Shown here piece after piece: positions 43,623 through 51,724 of a stretch of 61,248 nt of DNA (positions are counted from its first letter, which is position 1; each line of letters begins with the position of its first letter). This DNA comes from Bacillota bacterium (GTDB taxonomy: Bacteria; Bacillota; Bacilli; Bacillales_A; Planococcaceae): NCBI GenBank assembly GCA_023405135.1, contig JAEXYZ010000019.1, positions 1-61,248 on the forward strand, in the 5' to 3' direction. The notes beneath the pieces were generated by a model. That model was not told where the DNA came from. It made no database searches and saw only the letters and a list, made by a program, of their open reading frames with translations. A program made the position numbers and the translations under genes.

Positions 43623-43819
43623 TTAAAATGACGCAACAAGATGAAGAGTTTTTAAAGAAACACCTTCATAATTTTCAGGATTTAAAAAATGGTCCTATCG
43701 ATGATTTATTATTAGAAATTCACGATCTCACCCTAGAAGGTTTAGATGAAAATGATGATCCAACAAATTTTTATTATGAAGCACAAAAAGTTTATGACTC
43801 GATATATTTATTAAATTAG
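43619..43819 (+). CDS. probable immunity protein for the head-linked nuclease domain
   Basis: This 66-residue acidic protein (DDLLLEIHDLTLEGLDENDD) has no recognised family. It overlaps the end of the head-toxin gene (ATGA), has its own position in an otherwise fixed head operon, and is followed at once by a terminator. Small, acidic and directly downstream of a toxin domain is the usual plan of immunity genes. The role is inferred from context only. Confidence 0.6.
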   Translation: MIKMTQQDEEFLKKHLHNFQDLKNGPIDDLLLEIHDLTLEGLDENDDPTNFYYEAQKVYDSIYLLN

Positions 43820-43855
43820 CACTTAACCAAAAGTAAAGAGGTTGAGTGTTTTTAT
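43819..43855 (+). terminator. terminator after the immunity gene
   Basis: GCACTTAACC pairs with GGTTGAGTGT and continues into TTTTTATT. The next 180 bases up to the scaffold gene hold no gene; a few short GC-rich repeats are present. Confidence 0.7.
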
Positions 43856-44041
43856 TATGCCGTGAAAGGGTGTGATTCAACTATCTAGGGTGCACGTTAT
43901 ATAGACTTGCTAGGTGATGTATAGCGCGATGGGGGCTGTCACCAACTCTCGTCTTTTTAATGCTTAACTTGTAGACGTAAAAGAATAAAGAAAGCTAACT
44001 CTATCGTGTCGAACACGTTAAAAACGTAGGAGGAATAAAAA

Positions 44042-44599
44042 GTGAAAAAAGAAGATTTAATCGCAATGGGTTTATCGGAAGAACAAGCAACTGCTGTTGT
44101 TAATAAATACGGTACTATGATTCCGAAAGAGCGTTTTGATGAAGTGAACTCTGCCAAGAAAACACTTGAAACACAAATCAAGGAACGTGACGACCAATTA
44201 AAAGTTTTGTCTGATAAAGCAAAAGGCAACGAAGAATTAACAAAACAAATTCAAGAGTTACAAGAAGCTAACAAGCAGACAAAAACGCAATATGAGCAAC
44301 AACTGAAAGACATTCAAACGTCTACCGCTATTAAACTTGCTTTAGCTGGCAAAGTACATGATGCAGATCTCGTTGCAGGTTTAATCAACAAGGAATTAAT
44401 CGAATTAGGTGAAGATGGAAATATCTCTAAAGGACTTGAAGAGCAAGTGAAAAGCTTGCAAGAATCAAAGTCCTTTTTATTTGTGCCGGAAAAGGAAGAA
44501 AAACAACAGGTTGAAATCAAAGGTACAAAAACACCTGAAATCGGCACACCAACACAAGAACCGAATGCAGTAGAACAATGGCTACAAGCATTCAAATAA
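44042..44599 (+). CDS. capsid scaffold protein (GP20 family)
   Basis: This 185-residue, strongly alpha-helical protein has the GP20 plan: the start KEDLIAMGLSEEQATAVVNKYG, a coiled coil (LKVLSDKAKGNEELTKQIQE) and the end EQWLQAFK. It guides capsid assembly from the inside and leaves before packaging. It starts at GTG behind AGGAGG and precedes the capsid gene, as expected. Confidence 0.9.
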   Translation: MKKEDLIAMGLSEEQATAVVNKYGTMIPKERFDEVNSAKKTLETQIKERDDQLKVLSDKAKGNEELTKQIQELQEANKQTKTQYEQQLKDIQTSTAIKLALAGKVHDADLVAGLINKELIELGEDGNISKGLEEQVKSLQESKSFLFVPEKEEKQQVEIKGTKTPEIGTPTQEPNAVEQWLQAFK

Positions 44600-44620
44600 A
44601 TTTAGCGGAGGTAAATTAAT

Positions 44621-45511
44621 ATGGGAAATGTAAACTATGCAGAGCTTTATCAACAAGCATTACAACAAAAATTCACAGCGGGGTTATCTTTCGTCGAATT
44701 ATACAATACTCCTAACAACCAAAATATCAAATGGGTAAACGCAAAAACTGTTCAAATCCCTCGTATTTCAGTAGGAGGATATACGGATGTAGATCGCGAT
44801 GTGGTAGGTACTTACACTCGCCGTGCGGATAATGATTGGGAGACAAAAACATTACAGCATGACCGTGAGTTTCGTACATTAGTGGATCCGATGGATATCG
44901 ATGAGACAAACTTAGCGTTATCTATTGCCAATATTACTCGGGTGTTCAATGACGAGGAAAAAATTCCTGAACTAGATAAATACGCTGCTTCAAAATTGCA
45001 CACAGAGTTTACTGGTTTCGGGGGTACGGTAAATAGTGATGCTGTTGATGTAAACAATGCACTATTGTTATTTGATGAATTTATGATGGAAATGGATGAC
45101 GCGGAAGTACCTCAAGAAGGGCGTATCTTATATTTAACGCCAACTTTCTACACTTTATTTAAACAAGCAGCTCAAATCCAACGACAACTGGATGTTACTA
45201 CAAATAACGGAAACATCAATCGCAGTGTGCGCTCTTTAGATGAGGTAAAGGTTAAGTCTGTGCCATCTTCTCGTATGAAAACATTATATAACTTCACGGA
45301 AGGTGCAGTGCCAGATGCAACAGCAAAACAAATTAATATGGTTTTAATTCATCCTCAAACAGTAATTACACCAATGAAGTATGAATTTGTTGATTTAGAT
45401 CAGCCGTCTGCTGCTAATGGTGGTAAATATCTGTATTACGAACGTGCTTACTGGGATTTATTTGCCATCGAAAAGAAAGTACCGGGAATCAAAATGCATG
45501 TCGACGCTTAG
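44621..45511 (+). CDS. major capsid protein of the prophage
   Basis: This 296-residue protein follows the scaffold gene. It has an N-arm-like start (MGNVNYAELYQQALQQKFTA), an E-loop-like region (RISVGGYTDVDRDVVGTYTR), a helical spine and the C-terminal beta strands with ERAYWDLFAIEKKVPGI. It is an HK97-fold capsid of the class that lacks a prohead protease. It shares no obvious sequence with the lone capsid of the inserted element. Strong GGAGG site. Confidence 0.88.
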   Translation: MGNVNYAELYQQALQQKFTAGLSFVELYNTPNNQNIKWVNAKTVQIPRISVGGYTDVDRDVVGTYTRRADNDWETKTLQHDREFRTLVDPMDIDETNLALSIANITRVFNDEEKIPELDKYAASKLHTEFTGFGGTVNSDAVDVNNALLLFDEFMMEMDDAEVPQEGRILYLTPTFYTLFKQAAQIQRQLDVTTNNGNINRSVRSLDEVKVKSVPSSRMKTLYNFTEGAVPDATAKQINMVLIHPQTVITPMKYEFVDLDQPSAANGGKYLYYERAYWDLFAIEKKVPGIKMHVDA

Positions 45512-45562
45512 AAAGGAGAGGGAATATTCCCTCTTAAAATTTACTAACAGGAGTGATATTAA

Positions 45563-45874
45563 TTGAGTAACGCAGTGAAAATCCGAAAAGGAAACAAAGT
45601 CAAATATGTAGAAGAAGGTCGACTAGAGGTATTCTTAAAACAGGGTTACGAGCAAATTGATGAAGAAACCGGAGAAGTCATCCGTCGAGCAACAGGTGGC
45701 TCTGTCGTTCCGATTGCACAGTACAATCTATTATTAGATGAAGTGGAAAAACTAAAAAACTCTGATAATCAACAAAAGATTGAGGACTTAAAAAGTGAAG
45801 TTGAACAACTAAAAAAAGAAAATGCTTCATTAAAGGGGAAAATCACTAAACTAGAAAAGGCAGATCCAAAATAA
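45563..45874 (+). CDS. small head-region protein with coiled coil
   Basis: This 103-residue protein starts at TTG behind AGGAGTGA. Its first half is a folded stretch (AVKIRKGNKVKYVEEGRLEV) that resembles short domains of capsid-associated proteins. Its second half is a Lys/Glu coiled coil (LLLDEVEKLKNS onward). It lies between the capsid and head-tail connector genes. It could be a decoration or a head-completion protein. Confidence 0.65.
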   Translation: MSNAVKIRKGNKVKYVEEGRLEVFLKQGYEQIDEETGEVIRRATGGSVVPIAQYNLLLDEVEKLKNSDNQQKIEDLKSEVEQLKKENASLKGKITKLEKADPK

Positions 45875-45888
45875 AGGTGTGATGACGA

Positions 45889-46230
45889 ATGGAAGTCATT
45901 GATATCATATTCGCAACTAAACCTGATGCAGATCAAGTTAAGGTGAATTTAGCAATAAATAGAATTGAGAGTCTTGTGAAAGAATATTGCAATCGTTGCG
46001 ATATCCCGTCGACTCTCAATTTTTTGATTGCTGATATGGTTTTAGATTATTTAAGTTTACAAGACCGTAAAGACAACCCAGAAGCCTATGTTGGTGCAAA
46101 AAATATTAAAGAAGGCGATACTTCTGTTGAACTTTCTACTGATTCTCTTAGTTCAGGTGAGTCTTCACTGGATTCTATTTTAAACAATTATAAATCACAG
46201 TTAAACAAACACAGAAAGTTGAGGCGGTAG
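45889..46230 (+). CDS. head-tail connector protein (adaptor, YqbG-like)
   Basis: The 113-residue helical protein (VIDIIFATKPDADQ, NRIESLVKEYCNRCDIPSTL, ADMVLDYLSL) matches the phage gp6/SPP1 gp15-type adaptors that extend the portal ring. Its place directly after the capsid gene and before the joining protein supports this. It starts at ATG behind AAAGGTGTGA. Confidence 0.8.
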   Translation: MEVIDIIFATKPDADQVKVNLAINRIESLVKEYCNRCDIPSTLNFLIADMVLDYLSLQDRKDNPEAYVGAKNIKEGDTSVELSTDSLSSGESSLDSILNNYKSQLNKHRKLRR

Positions 46231-46231
46231 A

Positions 46232-46594
46232 ATGAATCCAGTTAGAAGAGCGATTGAAAGTCTATACAAAGGTTCTTGCACCGTGAAGACTTGGGAAGAA
46301 ATAAAAGACCCAATAACTCGCATTACGAAGAGTAAAAAAGAGGTTGCTAAGTTTGAAAATCAACCATGTAGATTGTCAATCGAAAAACAAACTTCTACTG
46401 CAAATACTTTGGGTCCAGCAGTTATATCGCAAACAACTAAGCTGTTTATTGCACCTGAGTTAGATATTCCTGCTGGTTCAAAAATCATTGTAACCCAAAA
46501 TGGTAAGACCACTGAGTATACAAGAAGCGGAGAACCTGCTGTTTATACTAACCATCAAGAAATTACCTTAGAACTGTTTAGAGGTTATGCATAA
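46232..46594 (+). CDS. head-tail joining/stopper protein (YqbH-like, DUF3599)
   Basis: The 120-residue beta-rich protein (CTVKTWEEIKDPITRITKSK, CRLSIEKQTS, KLFIAPELDIPAGSKIIVTQ, AVYTNHQEITLE) fits the stopper family that closes the connector after packaging. Pattern and neighbours match YqbH of the PBSX/skin group. It ends within the start of the next gene. Confidence 0.82.
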   Translation: MNPVRRAIESLYKGSCTVKTWEEIKDPITRITKSKKEVAKFENQPCRLSIEKQTSTANTLGPAVISQTTKLFIAPELDIPAGSKIIVTQNGKTTEYTRSGEPAVYTNHQEITLELFRGYA

Positions 46595-48047
46595 TGGCCA
46601 AATGGGGAAAAGTTAACTTCAAACAGTTGGAACGTTTGCAAAAGAAAATGCAAAAGCTAGAAAAAGTAGAGTTAGAAGAGTTTGCTGAAGCAATGGCGAA
46701 AGAGCTTGCTGCTAGATTACTAGCGAAGGTGATCAAGAACACACCAGTTGGTCGATATGAAGACGGAACAGTCGGAGGCACTCTTCGGCGTGGTTGGACA
46801 GCAGCTAGCCATCGTGAAGCGGAACTTTCTGCCACTTTCGGTGGAGGAACAAGCGGGGTTAAATTTATAAATTCTATGACAGTTGCAAAGAAAGGTAATG
46901 TGTATGAAATCGAAGTTATTAATCCAGTGGAGTATGCCTTAACGTAATGGGGCATATAAAATCGGGCAAAATCGGTGGACAACTTCATTTGTAGAATTGC
47001 ACACAGTACAAGAAATCGTGTTATGATATTACCAAATAATACTTTTAAGAGGTGATATTATGGCTAAGTACAATATTGGTGACAAAGTCGGTAGATTAAC
47101 AATTATCGATAATATTTATAGACCTGAATTGAAATATAAAAAGTATTATCTTTGCAAATGTGAATGTGGGAAAATGAAGGAAATTAGACGTGATTCCATA
47201 GGGCGTTCTACTTTTTCGTGTGGATGTTTGAATATAGAAAAAAGCACTAAACGTCTTGTTAATGCTACTAAAACTCATGGTATGTCGGATACAAAGCTTT
47301 TTGCGATGTGGCGAGATATGAGGAATAGATGTTATAACGAAAAGGTTGATAGATACGAGAATTACGGTGGACGAGGCATTAAAGTCTGCGATGAATGGAA
47401 TGAAGACTTTGAACCATTCATGGAGTGGGCAATATCTAATAGGTATAAAGAAGATTTATCTATTGATCGGATAAACGTAAATGGAAACTACGAACCTTTA
47501 AATTGTCGTTTCATACCTATTGAGAAACAATCTAGAAACAGAACAACGAATGTAATGGTAGATTACTACGGTAAGACGATTTGCATAAAAGAATTAAGTG
47601 AAATAACAGGTCTAAACGATAAAATGTTATATGCCCGATATTCTAGAGGGGATAGAGGGGAACGACTTTGGAGAAAGCCGAGACAAACGAAGTCAACACC
47701 GAGGTAACTTACTAGATTGCGAAAGGCTAGTAAGCACCGTAGAGCGTAGAAGGTGAATAAATATAATCCTTCCAAGAGTGCCCGACACCAAAATGGTGAT
47801 GATGTACGCCGAACTGGGGGCGAATTGACGTCCCGTAATGCGAGGTGACTCCCAGAAGTAAAGATAAAAAACTTTACGATAACAAAATGCATACGTTGAA
47901 TATGGGCACAGGACATCCAACTTACAAGGCTGGGTACCAGGACGTTTTATGATGACCATTTCTGCCAAAGAAGTTGAGAATCTAGCACCAAAATTAATCG
48001 AAAAAAAACTAATGAAACTGTTAGGAGAGGCTTTCAATGGAGATTAA
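46594..48047 (+). CDS. HK97 gp10-like head-tail protein (YqbI/XkdI), split by a group I intron
   Basis: Exon 1 (46594-46939) encodes 115 residues and ends in VINPVEYA. Without splicing it stops two codons later. Exon 2 (47890-48047) encodes YVEYGHRTSNLQGWVPGRF and a C-terminal helix ending GEAFNGD. Joining T46939 to C47890 restores the codon TCA and the conserved family motif VEYASYVEYGHR, giving a normal 167-residue protein. The gp10 family joins head and tail. The exon 2 stop overlaps the next gene by 11 bases. Confidence 0.88.
46940..47889 (+). mobile_element. group I intron, 950 nt, with endonuclease gene
   Basis: P1 is formed by exon TATGCCT and intron GGGCATA (46950-46956), with the required U-G pair at the 5' splice site. 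The intron ends in G. P3 (TCGGGC 46962 with GCCCGA 47780) and a P4-like pairing (CGGTG 46973 with CACCG 47735) close the core on both sides of the endonuclease gene. A P6-like hairpin (CTTACTAG/CTAGTAAG) and the TAAATATAATCC stretch follow the gene. CAT of exon 2 can pair with ATG before the guide sequence (P10). Confidence 0.88.
47060..47707 (+). CDS. intron-encoded homing endonuclease (HNH/EDxHD-like)
   Basis: This 215-residue protein has its own strong AAGAGGTGATATT ribosome site inside the intron and is not in frame with exon 1. An N-terminal Cys pair (YLCKCECGKM, then FSCGCL) looks like a zinc knuckle. The core GGRGIKVCDEWNEDFEPFME and SIDRINVNGNYEPLNCRF is the His-Me-finger-like region common in phage homing enzymes. 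A C-terminal HTH-like tail follows. It would cut intron-free alleles and promote intron spread. Confidence 0.8.
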   Translation: MAKYNIGDKVGRLTIIDNIYRPELKYKKYYLCKCECGKMKEIRRDSIGRSTFSCGCLNIEKSTKRLVNATKTHGMSDTKLFAMWRDMRNRCYNEKVDRYENYGGRGIKVCDEWNEDFEPFMEWAISNRYKEDLSIDRINVNGNYEPLNCRFIPIEKQSRNRTTNVMVDYYGKTICIKELSEITGLNDKMLYARYSRGDRGERLWRKPRQTKSTPR

Positions 48048-48465
48048 CGACATAATCGAAGCTATCTCCATCAAGCTTGACCAAACATTTGGAGATAACT
48101 ATTCAAAATATGTTGATGAAATACCGCAGGGGTTTGAAACTCCTGCTTTTTTAATTCTCTTTTTGAATTTAGAAAACATTCGACAAATCGGTAATCGTTG
48201 GAGAGTAACAACGCTTTTTAATATTCAATATTTTTCAGATAAAGCTGAAAACAAACGTACAGATGCATCTAACCATGCTTTAAAGATACAACAAGCACTT
48301 AGTGAAATTACGTTGCTAAATGGTGCTATCATGTTTGGAACTAACGCAAACAGCGAAATCGTAGACGGTAACACGCATAACTTTATTAACTTTAATTTCT
48401 TTTTACAAGAACAAGAGGAAAAGATTTTCATGGAATCATTAGAAATACACTCTAAGAAAGGGTGA
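48037..48465 (+). CDS. tail terminator/completion-like protein (YqbJ, DUF6838 type)
   Basis: The 142-residue protein (INDIIEAISIKLDQTFGDNY, NRWRVTTLFNIQYF, FINFNFFLQEQEEKIFMESL) lies between the gp10 and sheath genes, where the PBSX group encodes its tail terminator-like protein. It overlaps exon 2 of the split gene. The beta-alpha pattern fits a tail terminator. It shows no unusual features. Confidence 0.78.
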   Translation: MEINDIIEAISIKLDQTFGDNYSKYVDEIPQGFETPAFLILFLNLENIRQIGNRWRVTTLFNIQYFSDKAENKRTDASNHALKIQQALSEITLLNGAIMFGTNANSEIVDGNTHNFINFNFFLQEQEEKIFMESLEIHSKKG

Positions 48466-48469
48466 TAAC

Positions 48470-48688
48470 ATGACAATTAAAGAAAAAGCTAAGTCGACTA
48501 CTGAACAAGTTACAAAAGCAATTGAATCAGTAATACCTTTAAAGTTTACAAAACAACAATTGCTTAAAAGTAAAAAGTATGTTGATCGTCGAGATTCTTT
48601 AAATGCATTGCTTAAGGATGACGAAACATATTCACATGCACAGGTCGAGCGAATATTAGAGAAATTCTATAAAGGAGGGAACAAATAA
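48470..48688 (+). CDS. small basic protein before the sheath gene
   Basis: This 72-residue protein (PLKFTKQQLLKSKKYVDRRD, ETYSHAQVERILEKFYKGG) matches the short helical proteins found before the sheath gene in PBSX-like phages. Its stop overlaps the sheath start by one base. Function unknown. Confidence 0.7.
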   Translation: MTIKEKAKSTTEQVTKAIESVIPLKFTKQQLLKSKKYVDRRDSLNALLKDDETYSHAQVERILEKFYKGGNK

Positions 48689-50004
48689 TGCTAGGTGGAG
48701 GAACATTTGTAACACAAAACAAAGTACTTCCTGGTACTTATCATAATTTCATTTCAGCAGCACGTGCATTCGTAAATTTATCAGATCGTGGCTATGTGGC
48801 ACTTCCAATACCGTTAGATTGGGGAGTAGATGGAGAAGTGTTTACTCTTACATCCGAAGATTTACAGAAAAATTCTCGCGGTATTCTAGGTTATGATTTT
48901 GCAGATTCAAAGTTAAAAGGTATTCGTGATATTTTCAAAAATGCACATACTGTTTATTTATACAAGCTAGGTGAAGGGGCTGCAAAAGCATCGAATGAGT
49001 ATGCCGAAGCTAAATATACGGGTACACGAGGCAATGATTTGAAAATTGTCATTCAAGAAAATGTAGACAATCCAGAAAAATTTGATGTTTCGGTTTATCT
49101 TCAAAATTCTCTTGTAGATGAACAGAAAGGTGTTGTAAGTGCAGCTAATTTAGTTGCAAACGACTTTGTGGTATTTAAAGCTGATGCCAATTTAGTAGCA
49201 ACAGCTGGTACACCACTAACTGGCGGTACTAATGGAACAATTAACGGAACAGCCTATCAAAATGCTTTAGATGCACTAGAAGCTTATGGTTTTAATACAT
49301 TAGGCTGTCTATCTTCTGAACAAACAATTAAAGATTTATTTATCGCTTACACAAAACGTATGCGTGACGAGGTTGGAGCGAAATTCCAACTTGTTGGCCA
49401 TAAATTGGGTACAGCCGATCACGAAGGTGTCATTGATGTTCAAAATGATGCAATTGGAGAAGATGAGGAAGTGTTCAGTGCAGTTTATTGGACAGTTGGT
49501 GCACAGGCTGGTGTTGCGATAAATAAATCGAATACAAACAAGCTGTATAACGGAGAGTACACGCTTGATATGTCAGAAACGAAAACGCAATCACAATTAA
49601 CTGAATTGCTTAAAAACGGTAAATATGTGTTCCATCGTGTAGGCACAGAAACACGTGTACTTGAAGATGTGAATACATTTACTTCTTTTACATCAGAGAA
49701 GAATGAAGATTTCTCTATGAATCAAGTAATTCGAGTGCTGGACCAAATCGCCATTGATACAGCAAATCTATTTAACACGCGCTACTTAGGTCAAGTACCC
49801 AATGACCAAAGTGGTCGTGTTTCTCTATGGGGTGACATCGTTACACATCGTAGAGAATTACAAGGCATTCGTGCAATTCAAAATTTCAATCCAGAACAGG
49901 TTGTAGTGGAACAAGGAAATTCTAAAAAATCTGTAGTTGTAAATGAAGTTGTAGAGCCAACAGTGGCTATGTCACAACTTTATATCACTACGACAGTAGC
50001 GTAA
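48688..50004 (+). CDS. xkdK: tail sheath protein (XkdK-like)
   Basis: This 438-residue sheath protein starts with GGGTFVTQNKVLPGTYHNFI, typical of XkdK. It has the variable outer domain (RGNDLKIVIQENVDNPEKFD) and the conserved C-terminal part (LFNTRYLGQVPNDQSGRVSLWGD split over strands). It forms the contractile sheath, which makes this phage a myovirus type. It is full length and intact. Confidence 0.94.
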   Translation: MLGGGTFVTQNKVLPGTYHNFISAARAFVNLSDRGYVALPIPLDWGVDGEVFTLTSEDLQKNSRGILGYDFADSKLKGIRDIFKNAHTVYLYKLGEGAAKASNEYAEAKYTGTRGNDLKIVIQENVDNPEKFDVSVYLQNSLVDEQKGVVSAANLVANDFVVFKADANLVATAGTPLTGGTNGTINGTAYQNALDALEAYGFNTLGCLSSEQTIKDLFIAYTKRMRDEVGAKFQLVGHKLGTADHEGVIDVQNDAIGEDEEVFSAVYWTVGAQAGVAINKSNTNKLYNGEYTLDMSETKTQSQLTELLKNGKYVFHRVGTETRVLEDVNTFTSFTSEKNEDFSMNQVIRVLDQIAIDTANLFNTRYLGQVPNDQSGRVSLWGDIVTHRRELQGIRAIQNFNPEQVVVEQGNSKKSVVVNEVVEPTVAMSQLYITTTVA

Positions 50005-50017
50005 GGGAGGGGAAACA

Positions 50018-50533
50018 ATGGACAAAATGAAAATGTTATTACCGTTAGACATTCAATTTTTTGCTGAAACAATGCATGCAAGAGATGCGGTTAGTGGTGC
50101 TCAAGGTGAGGCGTTTGTAACAATTGAAGGTACTCGTCATCGATTTGCTAACTTGATTAATATTCAAGCTGACATGGCTAAAACGAAAACGCAGGTGCCT
50201 ATCTTGGGCAAAGTAGGGAAAGGTAATAAATCAACTGGTGCTGAGTATACAGGAAGCGCTACATTCCATTTCAACACATCTATCTTCCGTCAATTACTTT
50301 ATCGTTATAAAGAGACTGGTGAAGATATCTATTTTGATGTTCAACTCACAAATGAAGATAAATCAGCAACAGTAGGCCGTCAAACGGTCATTCTTAAGGA
50401 TTGTAATTTAGACGGAGGGATTATTGCATTGCTAGATGCTGATGCAGAATATCTTGAAGATTCATTCGAGTTTACTTTTGAAGATTGGGAAATGCCAGAA
50501 CAGTTCTCAATTTTAGATGTAATGCAATCTTAA
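50018..50533 (+). CDS. xkdM: tail tube protein (XkdM-like)
   Basis: This 171-residue tube protein contains the family segments HARDAVSGAQGEAFVTIEGT, GKVGKGNKSTGAEYTGSATF and NEDKSATVGRQTVILKDCNL. It forms the inner tube inside the sheath. It follows the sheath gene with a GGGAGGGG site and is followed by a terminator-like hairpin with a UUCG loop. Confidence 0.94.
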   Translation: MDKMKMLLPLDIQFFAETMHARDAVSGAQGEAFVTIEGTRHRFANLINIQADMAKTKTQVPILGKVGKGNKSTGAEYTGSATFHFNTSIFRQLLYRYKETGEDIYFDVQLTNEDKSATVGRQTVILKDCNLDGGIIALLDADAEYLEDSFEFTFEDWEMPEQFSILDVMQS

Positions 50534-50535
50534 TA

Positions 50536-50563
50536 TAGTGCTCACTTCGGTGGGCTCTTTTTA
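50536..50563 (+). terminator. terminator/attenuator after the tube gene
   Basis: AGTGCTCAC pairs with GTGGGCTC around TTCG and is followed by five T. Partial termination here would lower downstream genes relative to sheath and tube. Confidence 0.7.
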
Positions 50564-50594
50564 TTACCTAAATTCGAAAGGAAATGATGAAAAT

Positions 50595-51023
50595 ATGAGT
50601 AACTTACAAGCTTTCTTTGCACAAAATGTTGAAAAGGTACAGATTGAAGAACATGTAATTTCTAAACGGTTTAAAGATGAAAATGGAAAGCCAATTCCGT
50701 GGAAGTTCGGAGCAATTGACGGTGAAGTTGACGCGGCAAACAGAAAAGCATGTACTAAGCGTATGCCTGTTCCAGGAAAAAAAGGTTTAATGATGCCGGA
50801 AGTTGACTTTGAACAATATACATTAAAAAATGCCGTGGCAACAATTAAATATCCTGATCTAAACGATGCAGAACTTCAATCATCCTATGGTGTCATGGGA
50901 GCAGAAGCGTTGCTCAAAAAAATGCTTCTTCCTGGTGAACTTACTGAAGTAAAAAACATTGCTCAAAAAGTAAATGGCTATGATGTAGATATGGAGGAAC
51001 TTGTTGAAGAAGCAAAAAACTAA
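50595..51023 (+). CDS. xkdN: tail assembly chaperone, short product (XkdN-like)
   Basis: The 142-residue protein (NLQAFFAQNVEKVQIEEHVI, CTKRMPVPGKKGLMMPEVD, GAEALLKKMLLPGELTEVKN) is an XkdN-type chaperone that coats the tape measure protein during tail assembly. The ATG behind AAAGGAAATG is preferred to an upstream in-frame TTG that lies in the terminator hairpin. Its last codons are the slippery site for the longer form. Confidence 0.9.
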   Translation: MSNLQAFFAQNVEKVQIEEHVISKRFKDENGKPIPWKFGAIDGEVDAANRKACTKRMPVPGKKGLMMPEVDFEQYTLKNAVATIKYPDLNDAELQSSYGVMGAEALLKKMLLPGELTEVKNIAQKVNGYDVDMEELVEEAKN

Positions 51024-51223
51024 TTGATGACGGTGATAGCGATGCAAACATAGCTCATTATGCATTACATAAATTGAGGCTATTACCGTCACAATATTTA
51101 AACCTTCCACGTCTTGAAAAGGCTTTTGTTATAGCATCAATACAGGTGAAAATTGAATCTGAGAAGAAACAGGCTAACGAGGCAAAACGAAAAGGTCCGA
51201 AAGGTAAAGGTAGAAAACGGTAG
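50595..51223 (+). CDS. tail assembly chaperone, -1 frameshift product
   Basis: A -1 slip on the heptamer A-AAA-AAC (51014-51020), which overlaps the end of the short product, would extend the 142-residue protein by 67 residues. The added part (LIDDGDSDANIAHYALHKLR, FVIASIQVKIESEKKQ, basic tail GPKGKGRKR) ends at TAG 51221. The G/GT arrangement of phage lambda works the same way: the longer product links chaperone to tape measure. Open frame, slippery site and position agree. Confidence 0.85.
51014..51020 (+). promoter_or_regulatory. programmed -1 frameshift site (AAAAAAC)
   Basis: A classical X-XXY-YYZ heptamer, A-AAA-AAC, directly before the zero-frame TAA. Such heptamers direct -1 slippage in the G/GT genes of many phages. 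Confidence 0.8.
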
Positions 51224-51276
51224 AATACTAGTCTCCTTTTCTGTATATTTATGGTGAAGGAGGGATTAATTTATTT

Positions 51277-51492
51277 ATGATAACGTTAATGATTTTAGTA
51301 TTTTTGTGTATTATTGGTATAGTATTCTTAATTGCATTTCCAGTAGCTTTTTATAAAGTTATGACCTCAAAAAAATCTAAGTGTCCTCAATGCGAAAATG
51401 AAATTCGTTTTGCAGCAAACTATGGTAAATGTCCGAAATGCAGAACTAAAATATATAAACACGGAGATGGTTCTCTTCGTGTAAGAACTTAG
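51277..51492 (+). CDS. membrane-anchored zinc-ribbon protein (cargo gene 1)
   Basis: This 71-residue protein has one transmembrane helix (ILVFLCIIGIVFLIAFPVAF) and a cytoplasmic zinc ribbon with two CxxC pairs (CPQCENEI, CPKCRTKI). It lies between chaperone and tape measure, where no gene is needed for tails. The frame and GGAGGG site are good. Function unknown. Confidence 0.7.
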   Translation: MITLMILVFLCIIGIVFLIAFPVAFYKVMTSKKSKCPQCENEIRFAANYGKCPKCRTKIYKHGDGSLRVRT

Positions 51493-51515
51493 CACTCAAA
51501 AATGGGTGCTTTTTA
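51493..51515 (+). terminator. terminator after cargo gene 1
   Basis: GCACTC pairs with GGGTGC, followed by TTTTTATTTT. A diverged copy follows cargo gene 2. Confidence 0.65.
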
Positions 51516-51539
51516 TTTTGTCAAAAAGGCGGTGAGACA

Positions 51540-51638
51540 ATGGCAACAATTAGAACCGCGATACAAATTAACGATATGATGTCACAACAATTTAGAGCTA
51601 TGGAAAAAGTCTTTATTATAGCGTCATACAAGTCGTAA
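51540..51638 (+). pseudogene. tape-measure start fused to chaperone remnant
   Basis: The 32-codon frame begins MATIRTAIQINDMMSQQFRA, homologous to the true tape-measure start MATIHTAIQLQDNMSRQFYA. It then switches to VFIIASYKS, homologous to FVIASIQVK of the chaperone extension. It marks the joint of a tandem duplication. Confidence 0.8.
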
Positions 51639-51724
51639 CTCAAAGGGAATAAGGGTTATAGAGGTAAAAAACGGTAGAATAGTACTTTCTTTTTCTGTAT
51701 ATTTATGGAGAAGGAGGGATTAGT

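Noticed and set aside
46594..46947. The gp10 frame read as a naturally short 117-residue protein
   Set aside because: The missing conserved end occurs 950 bases downstream in the proper order, and a group I intron structure explains the gap.
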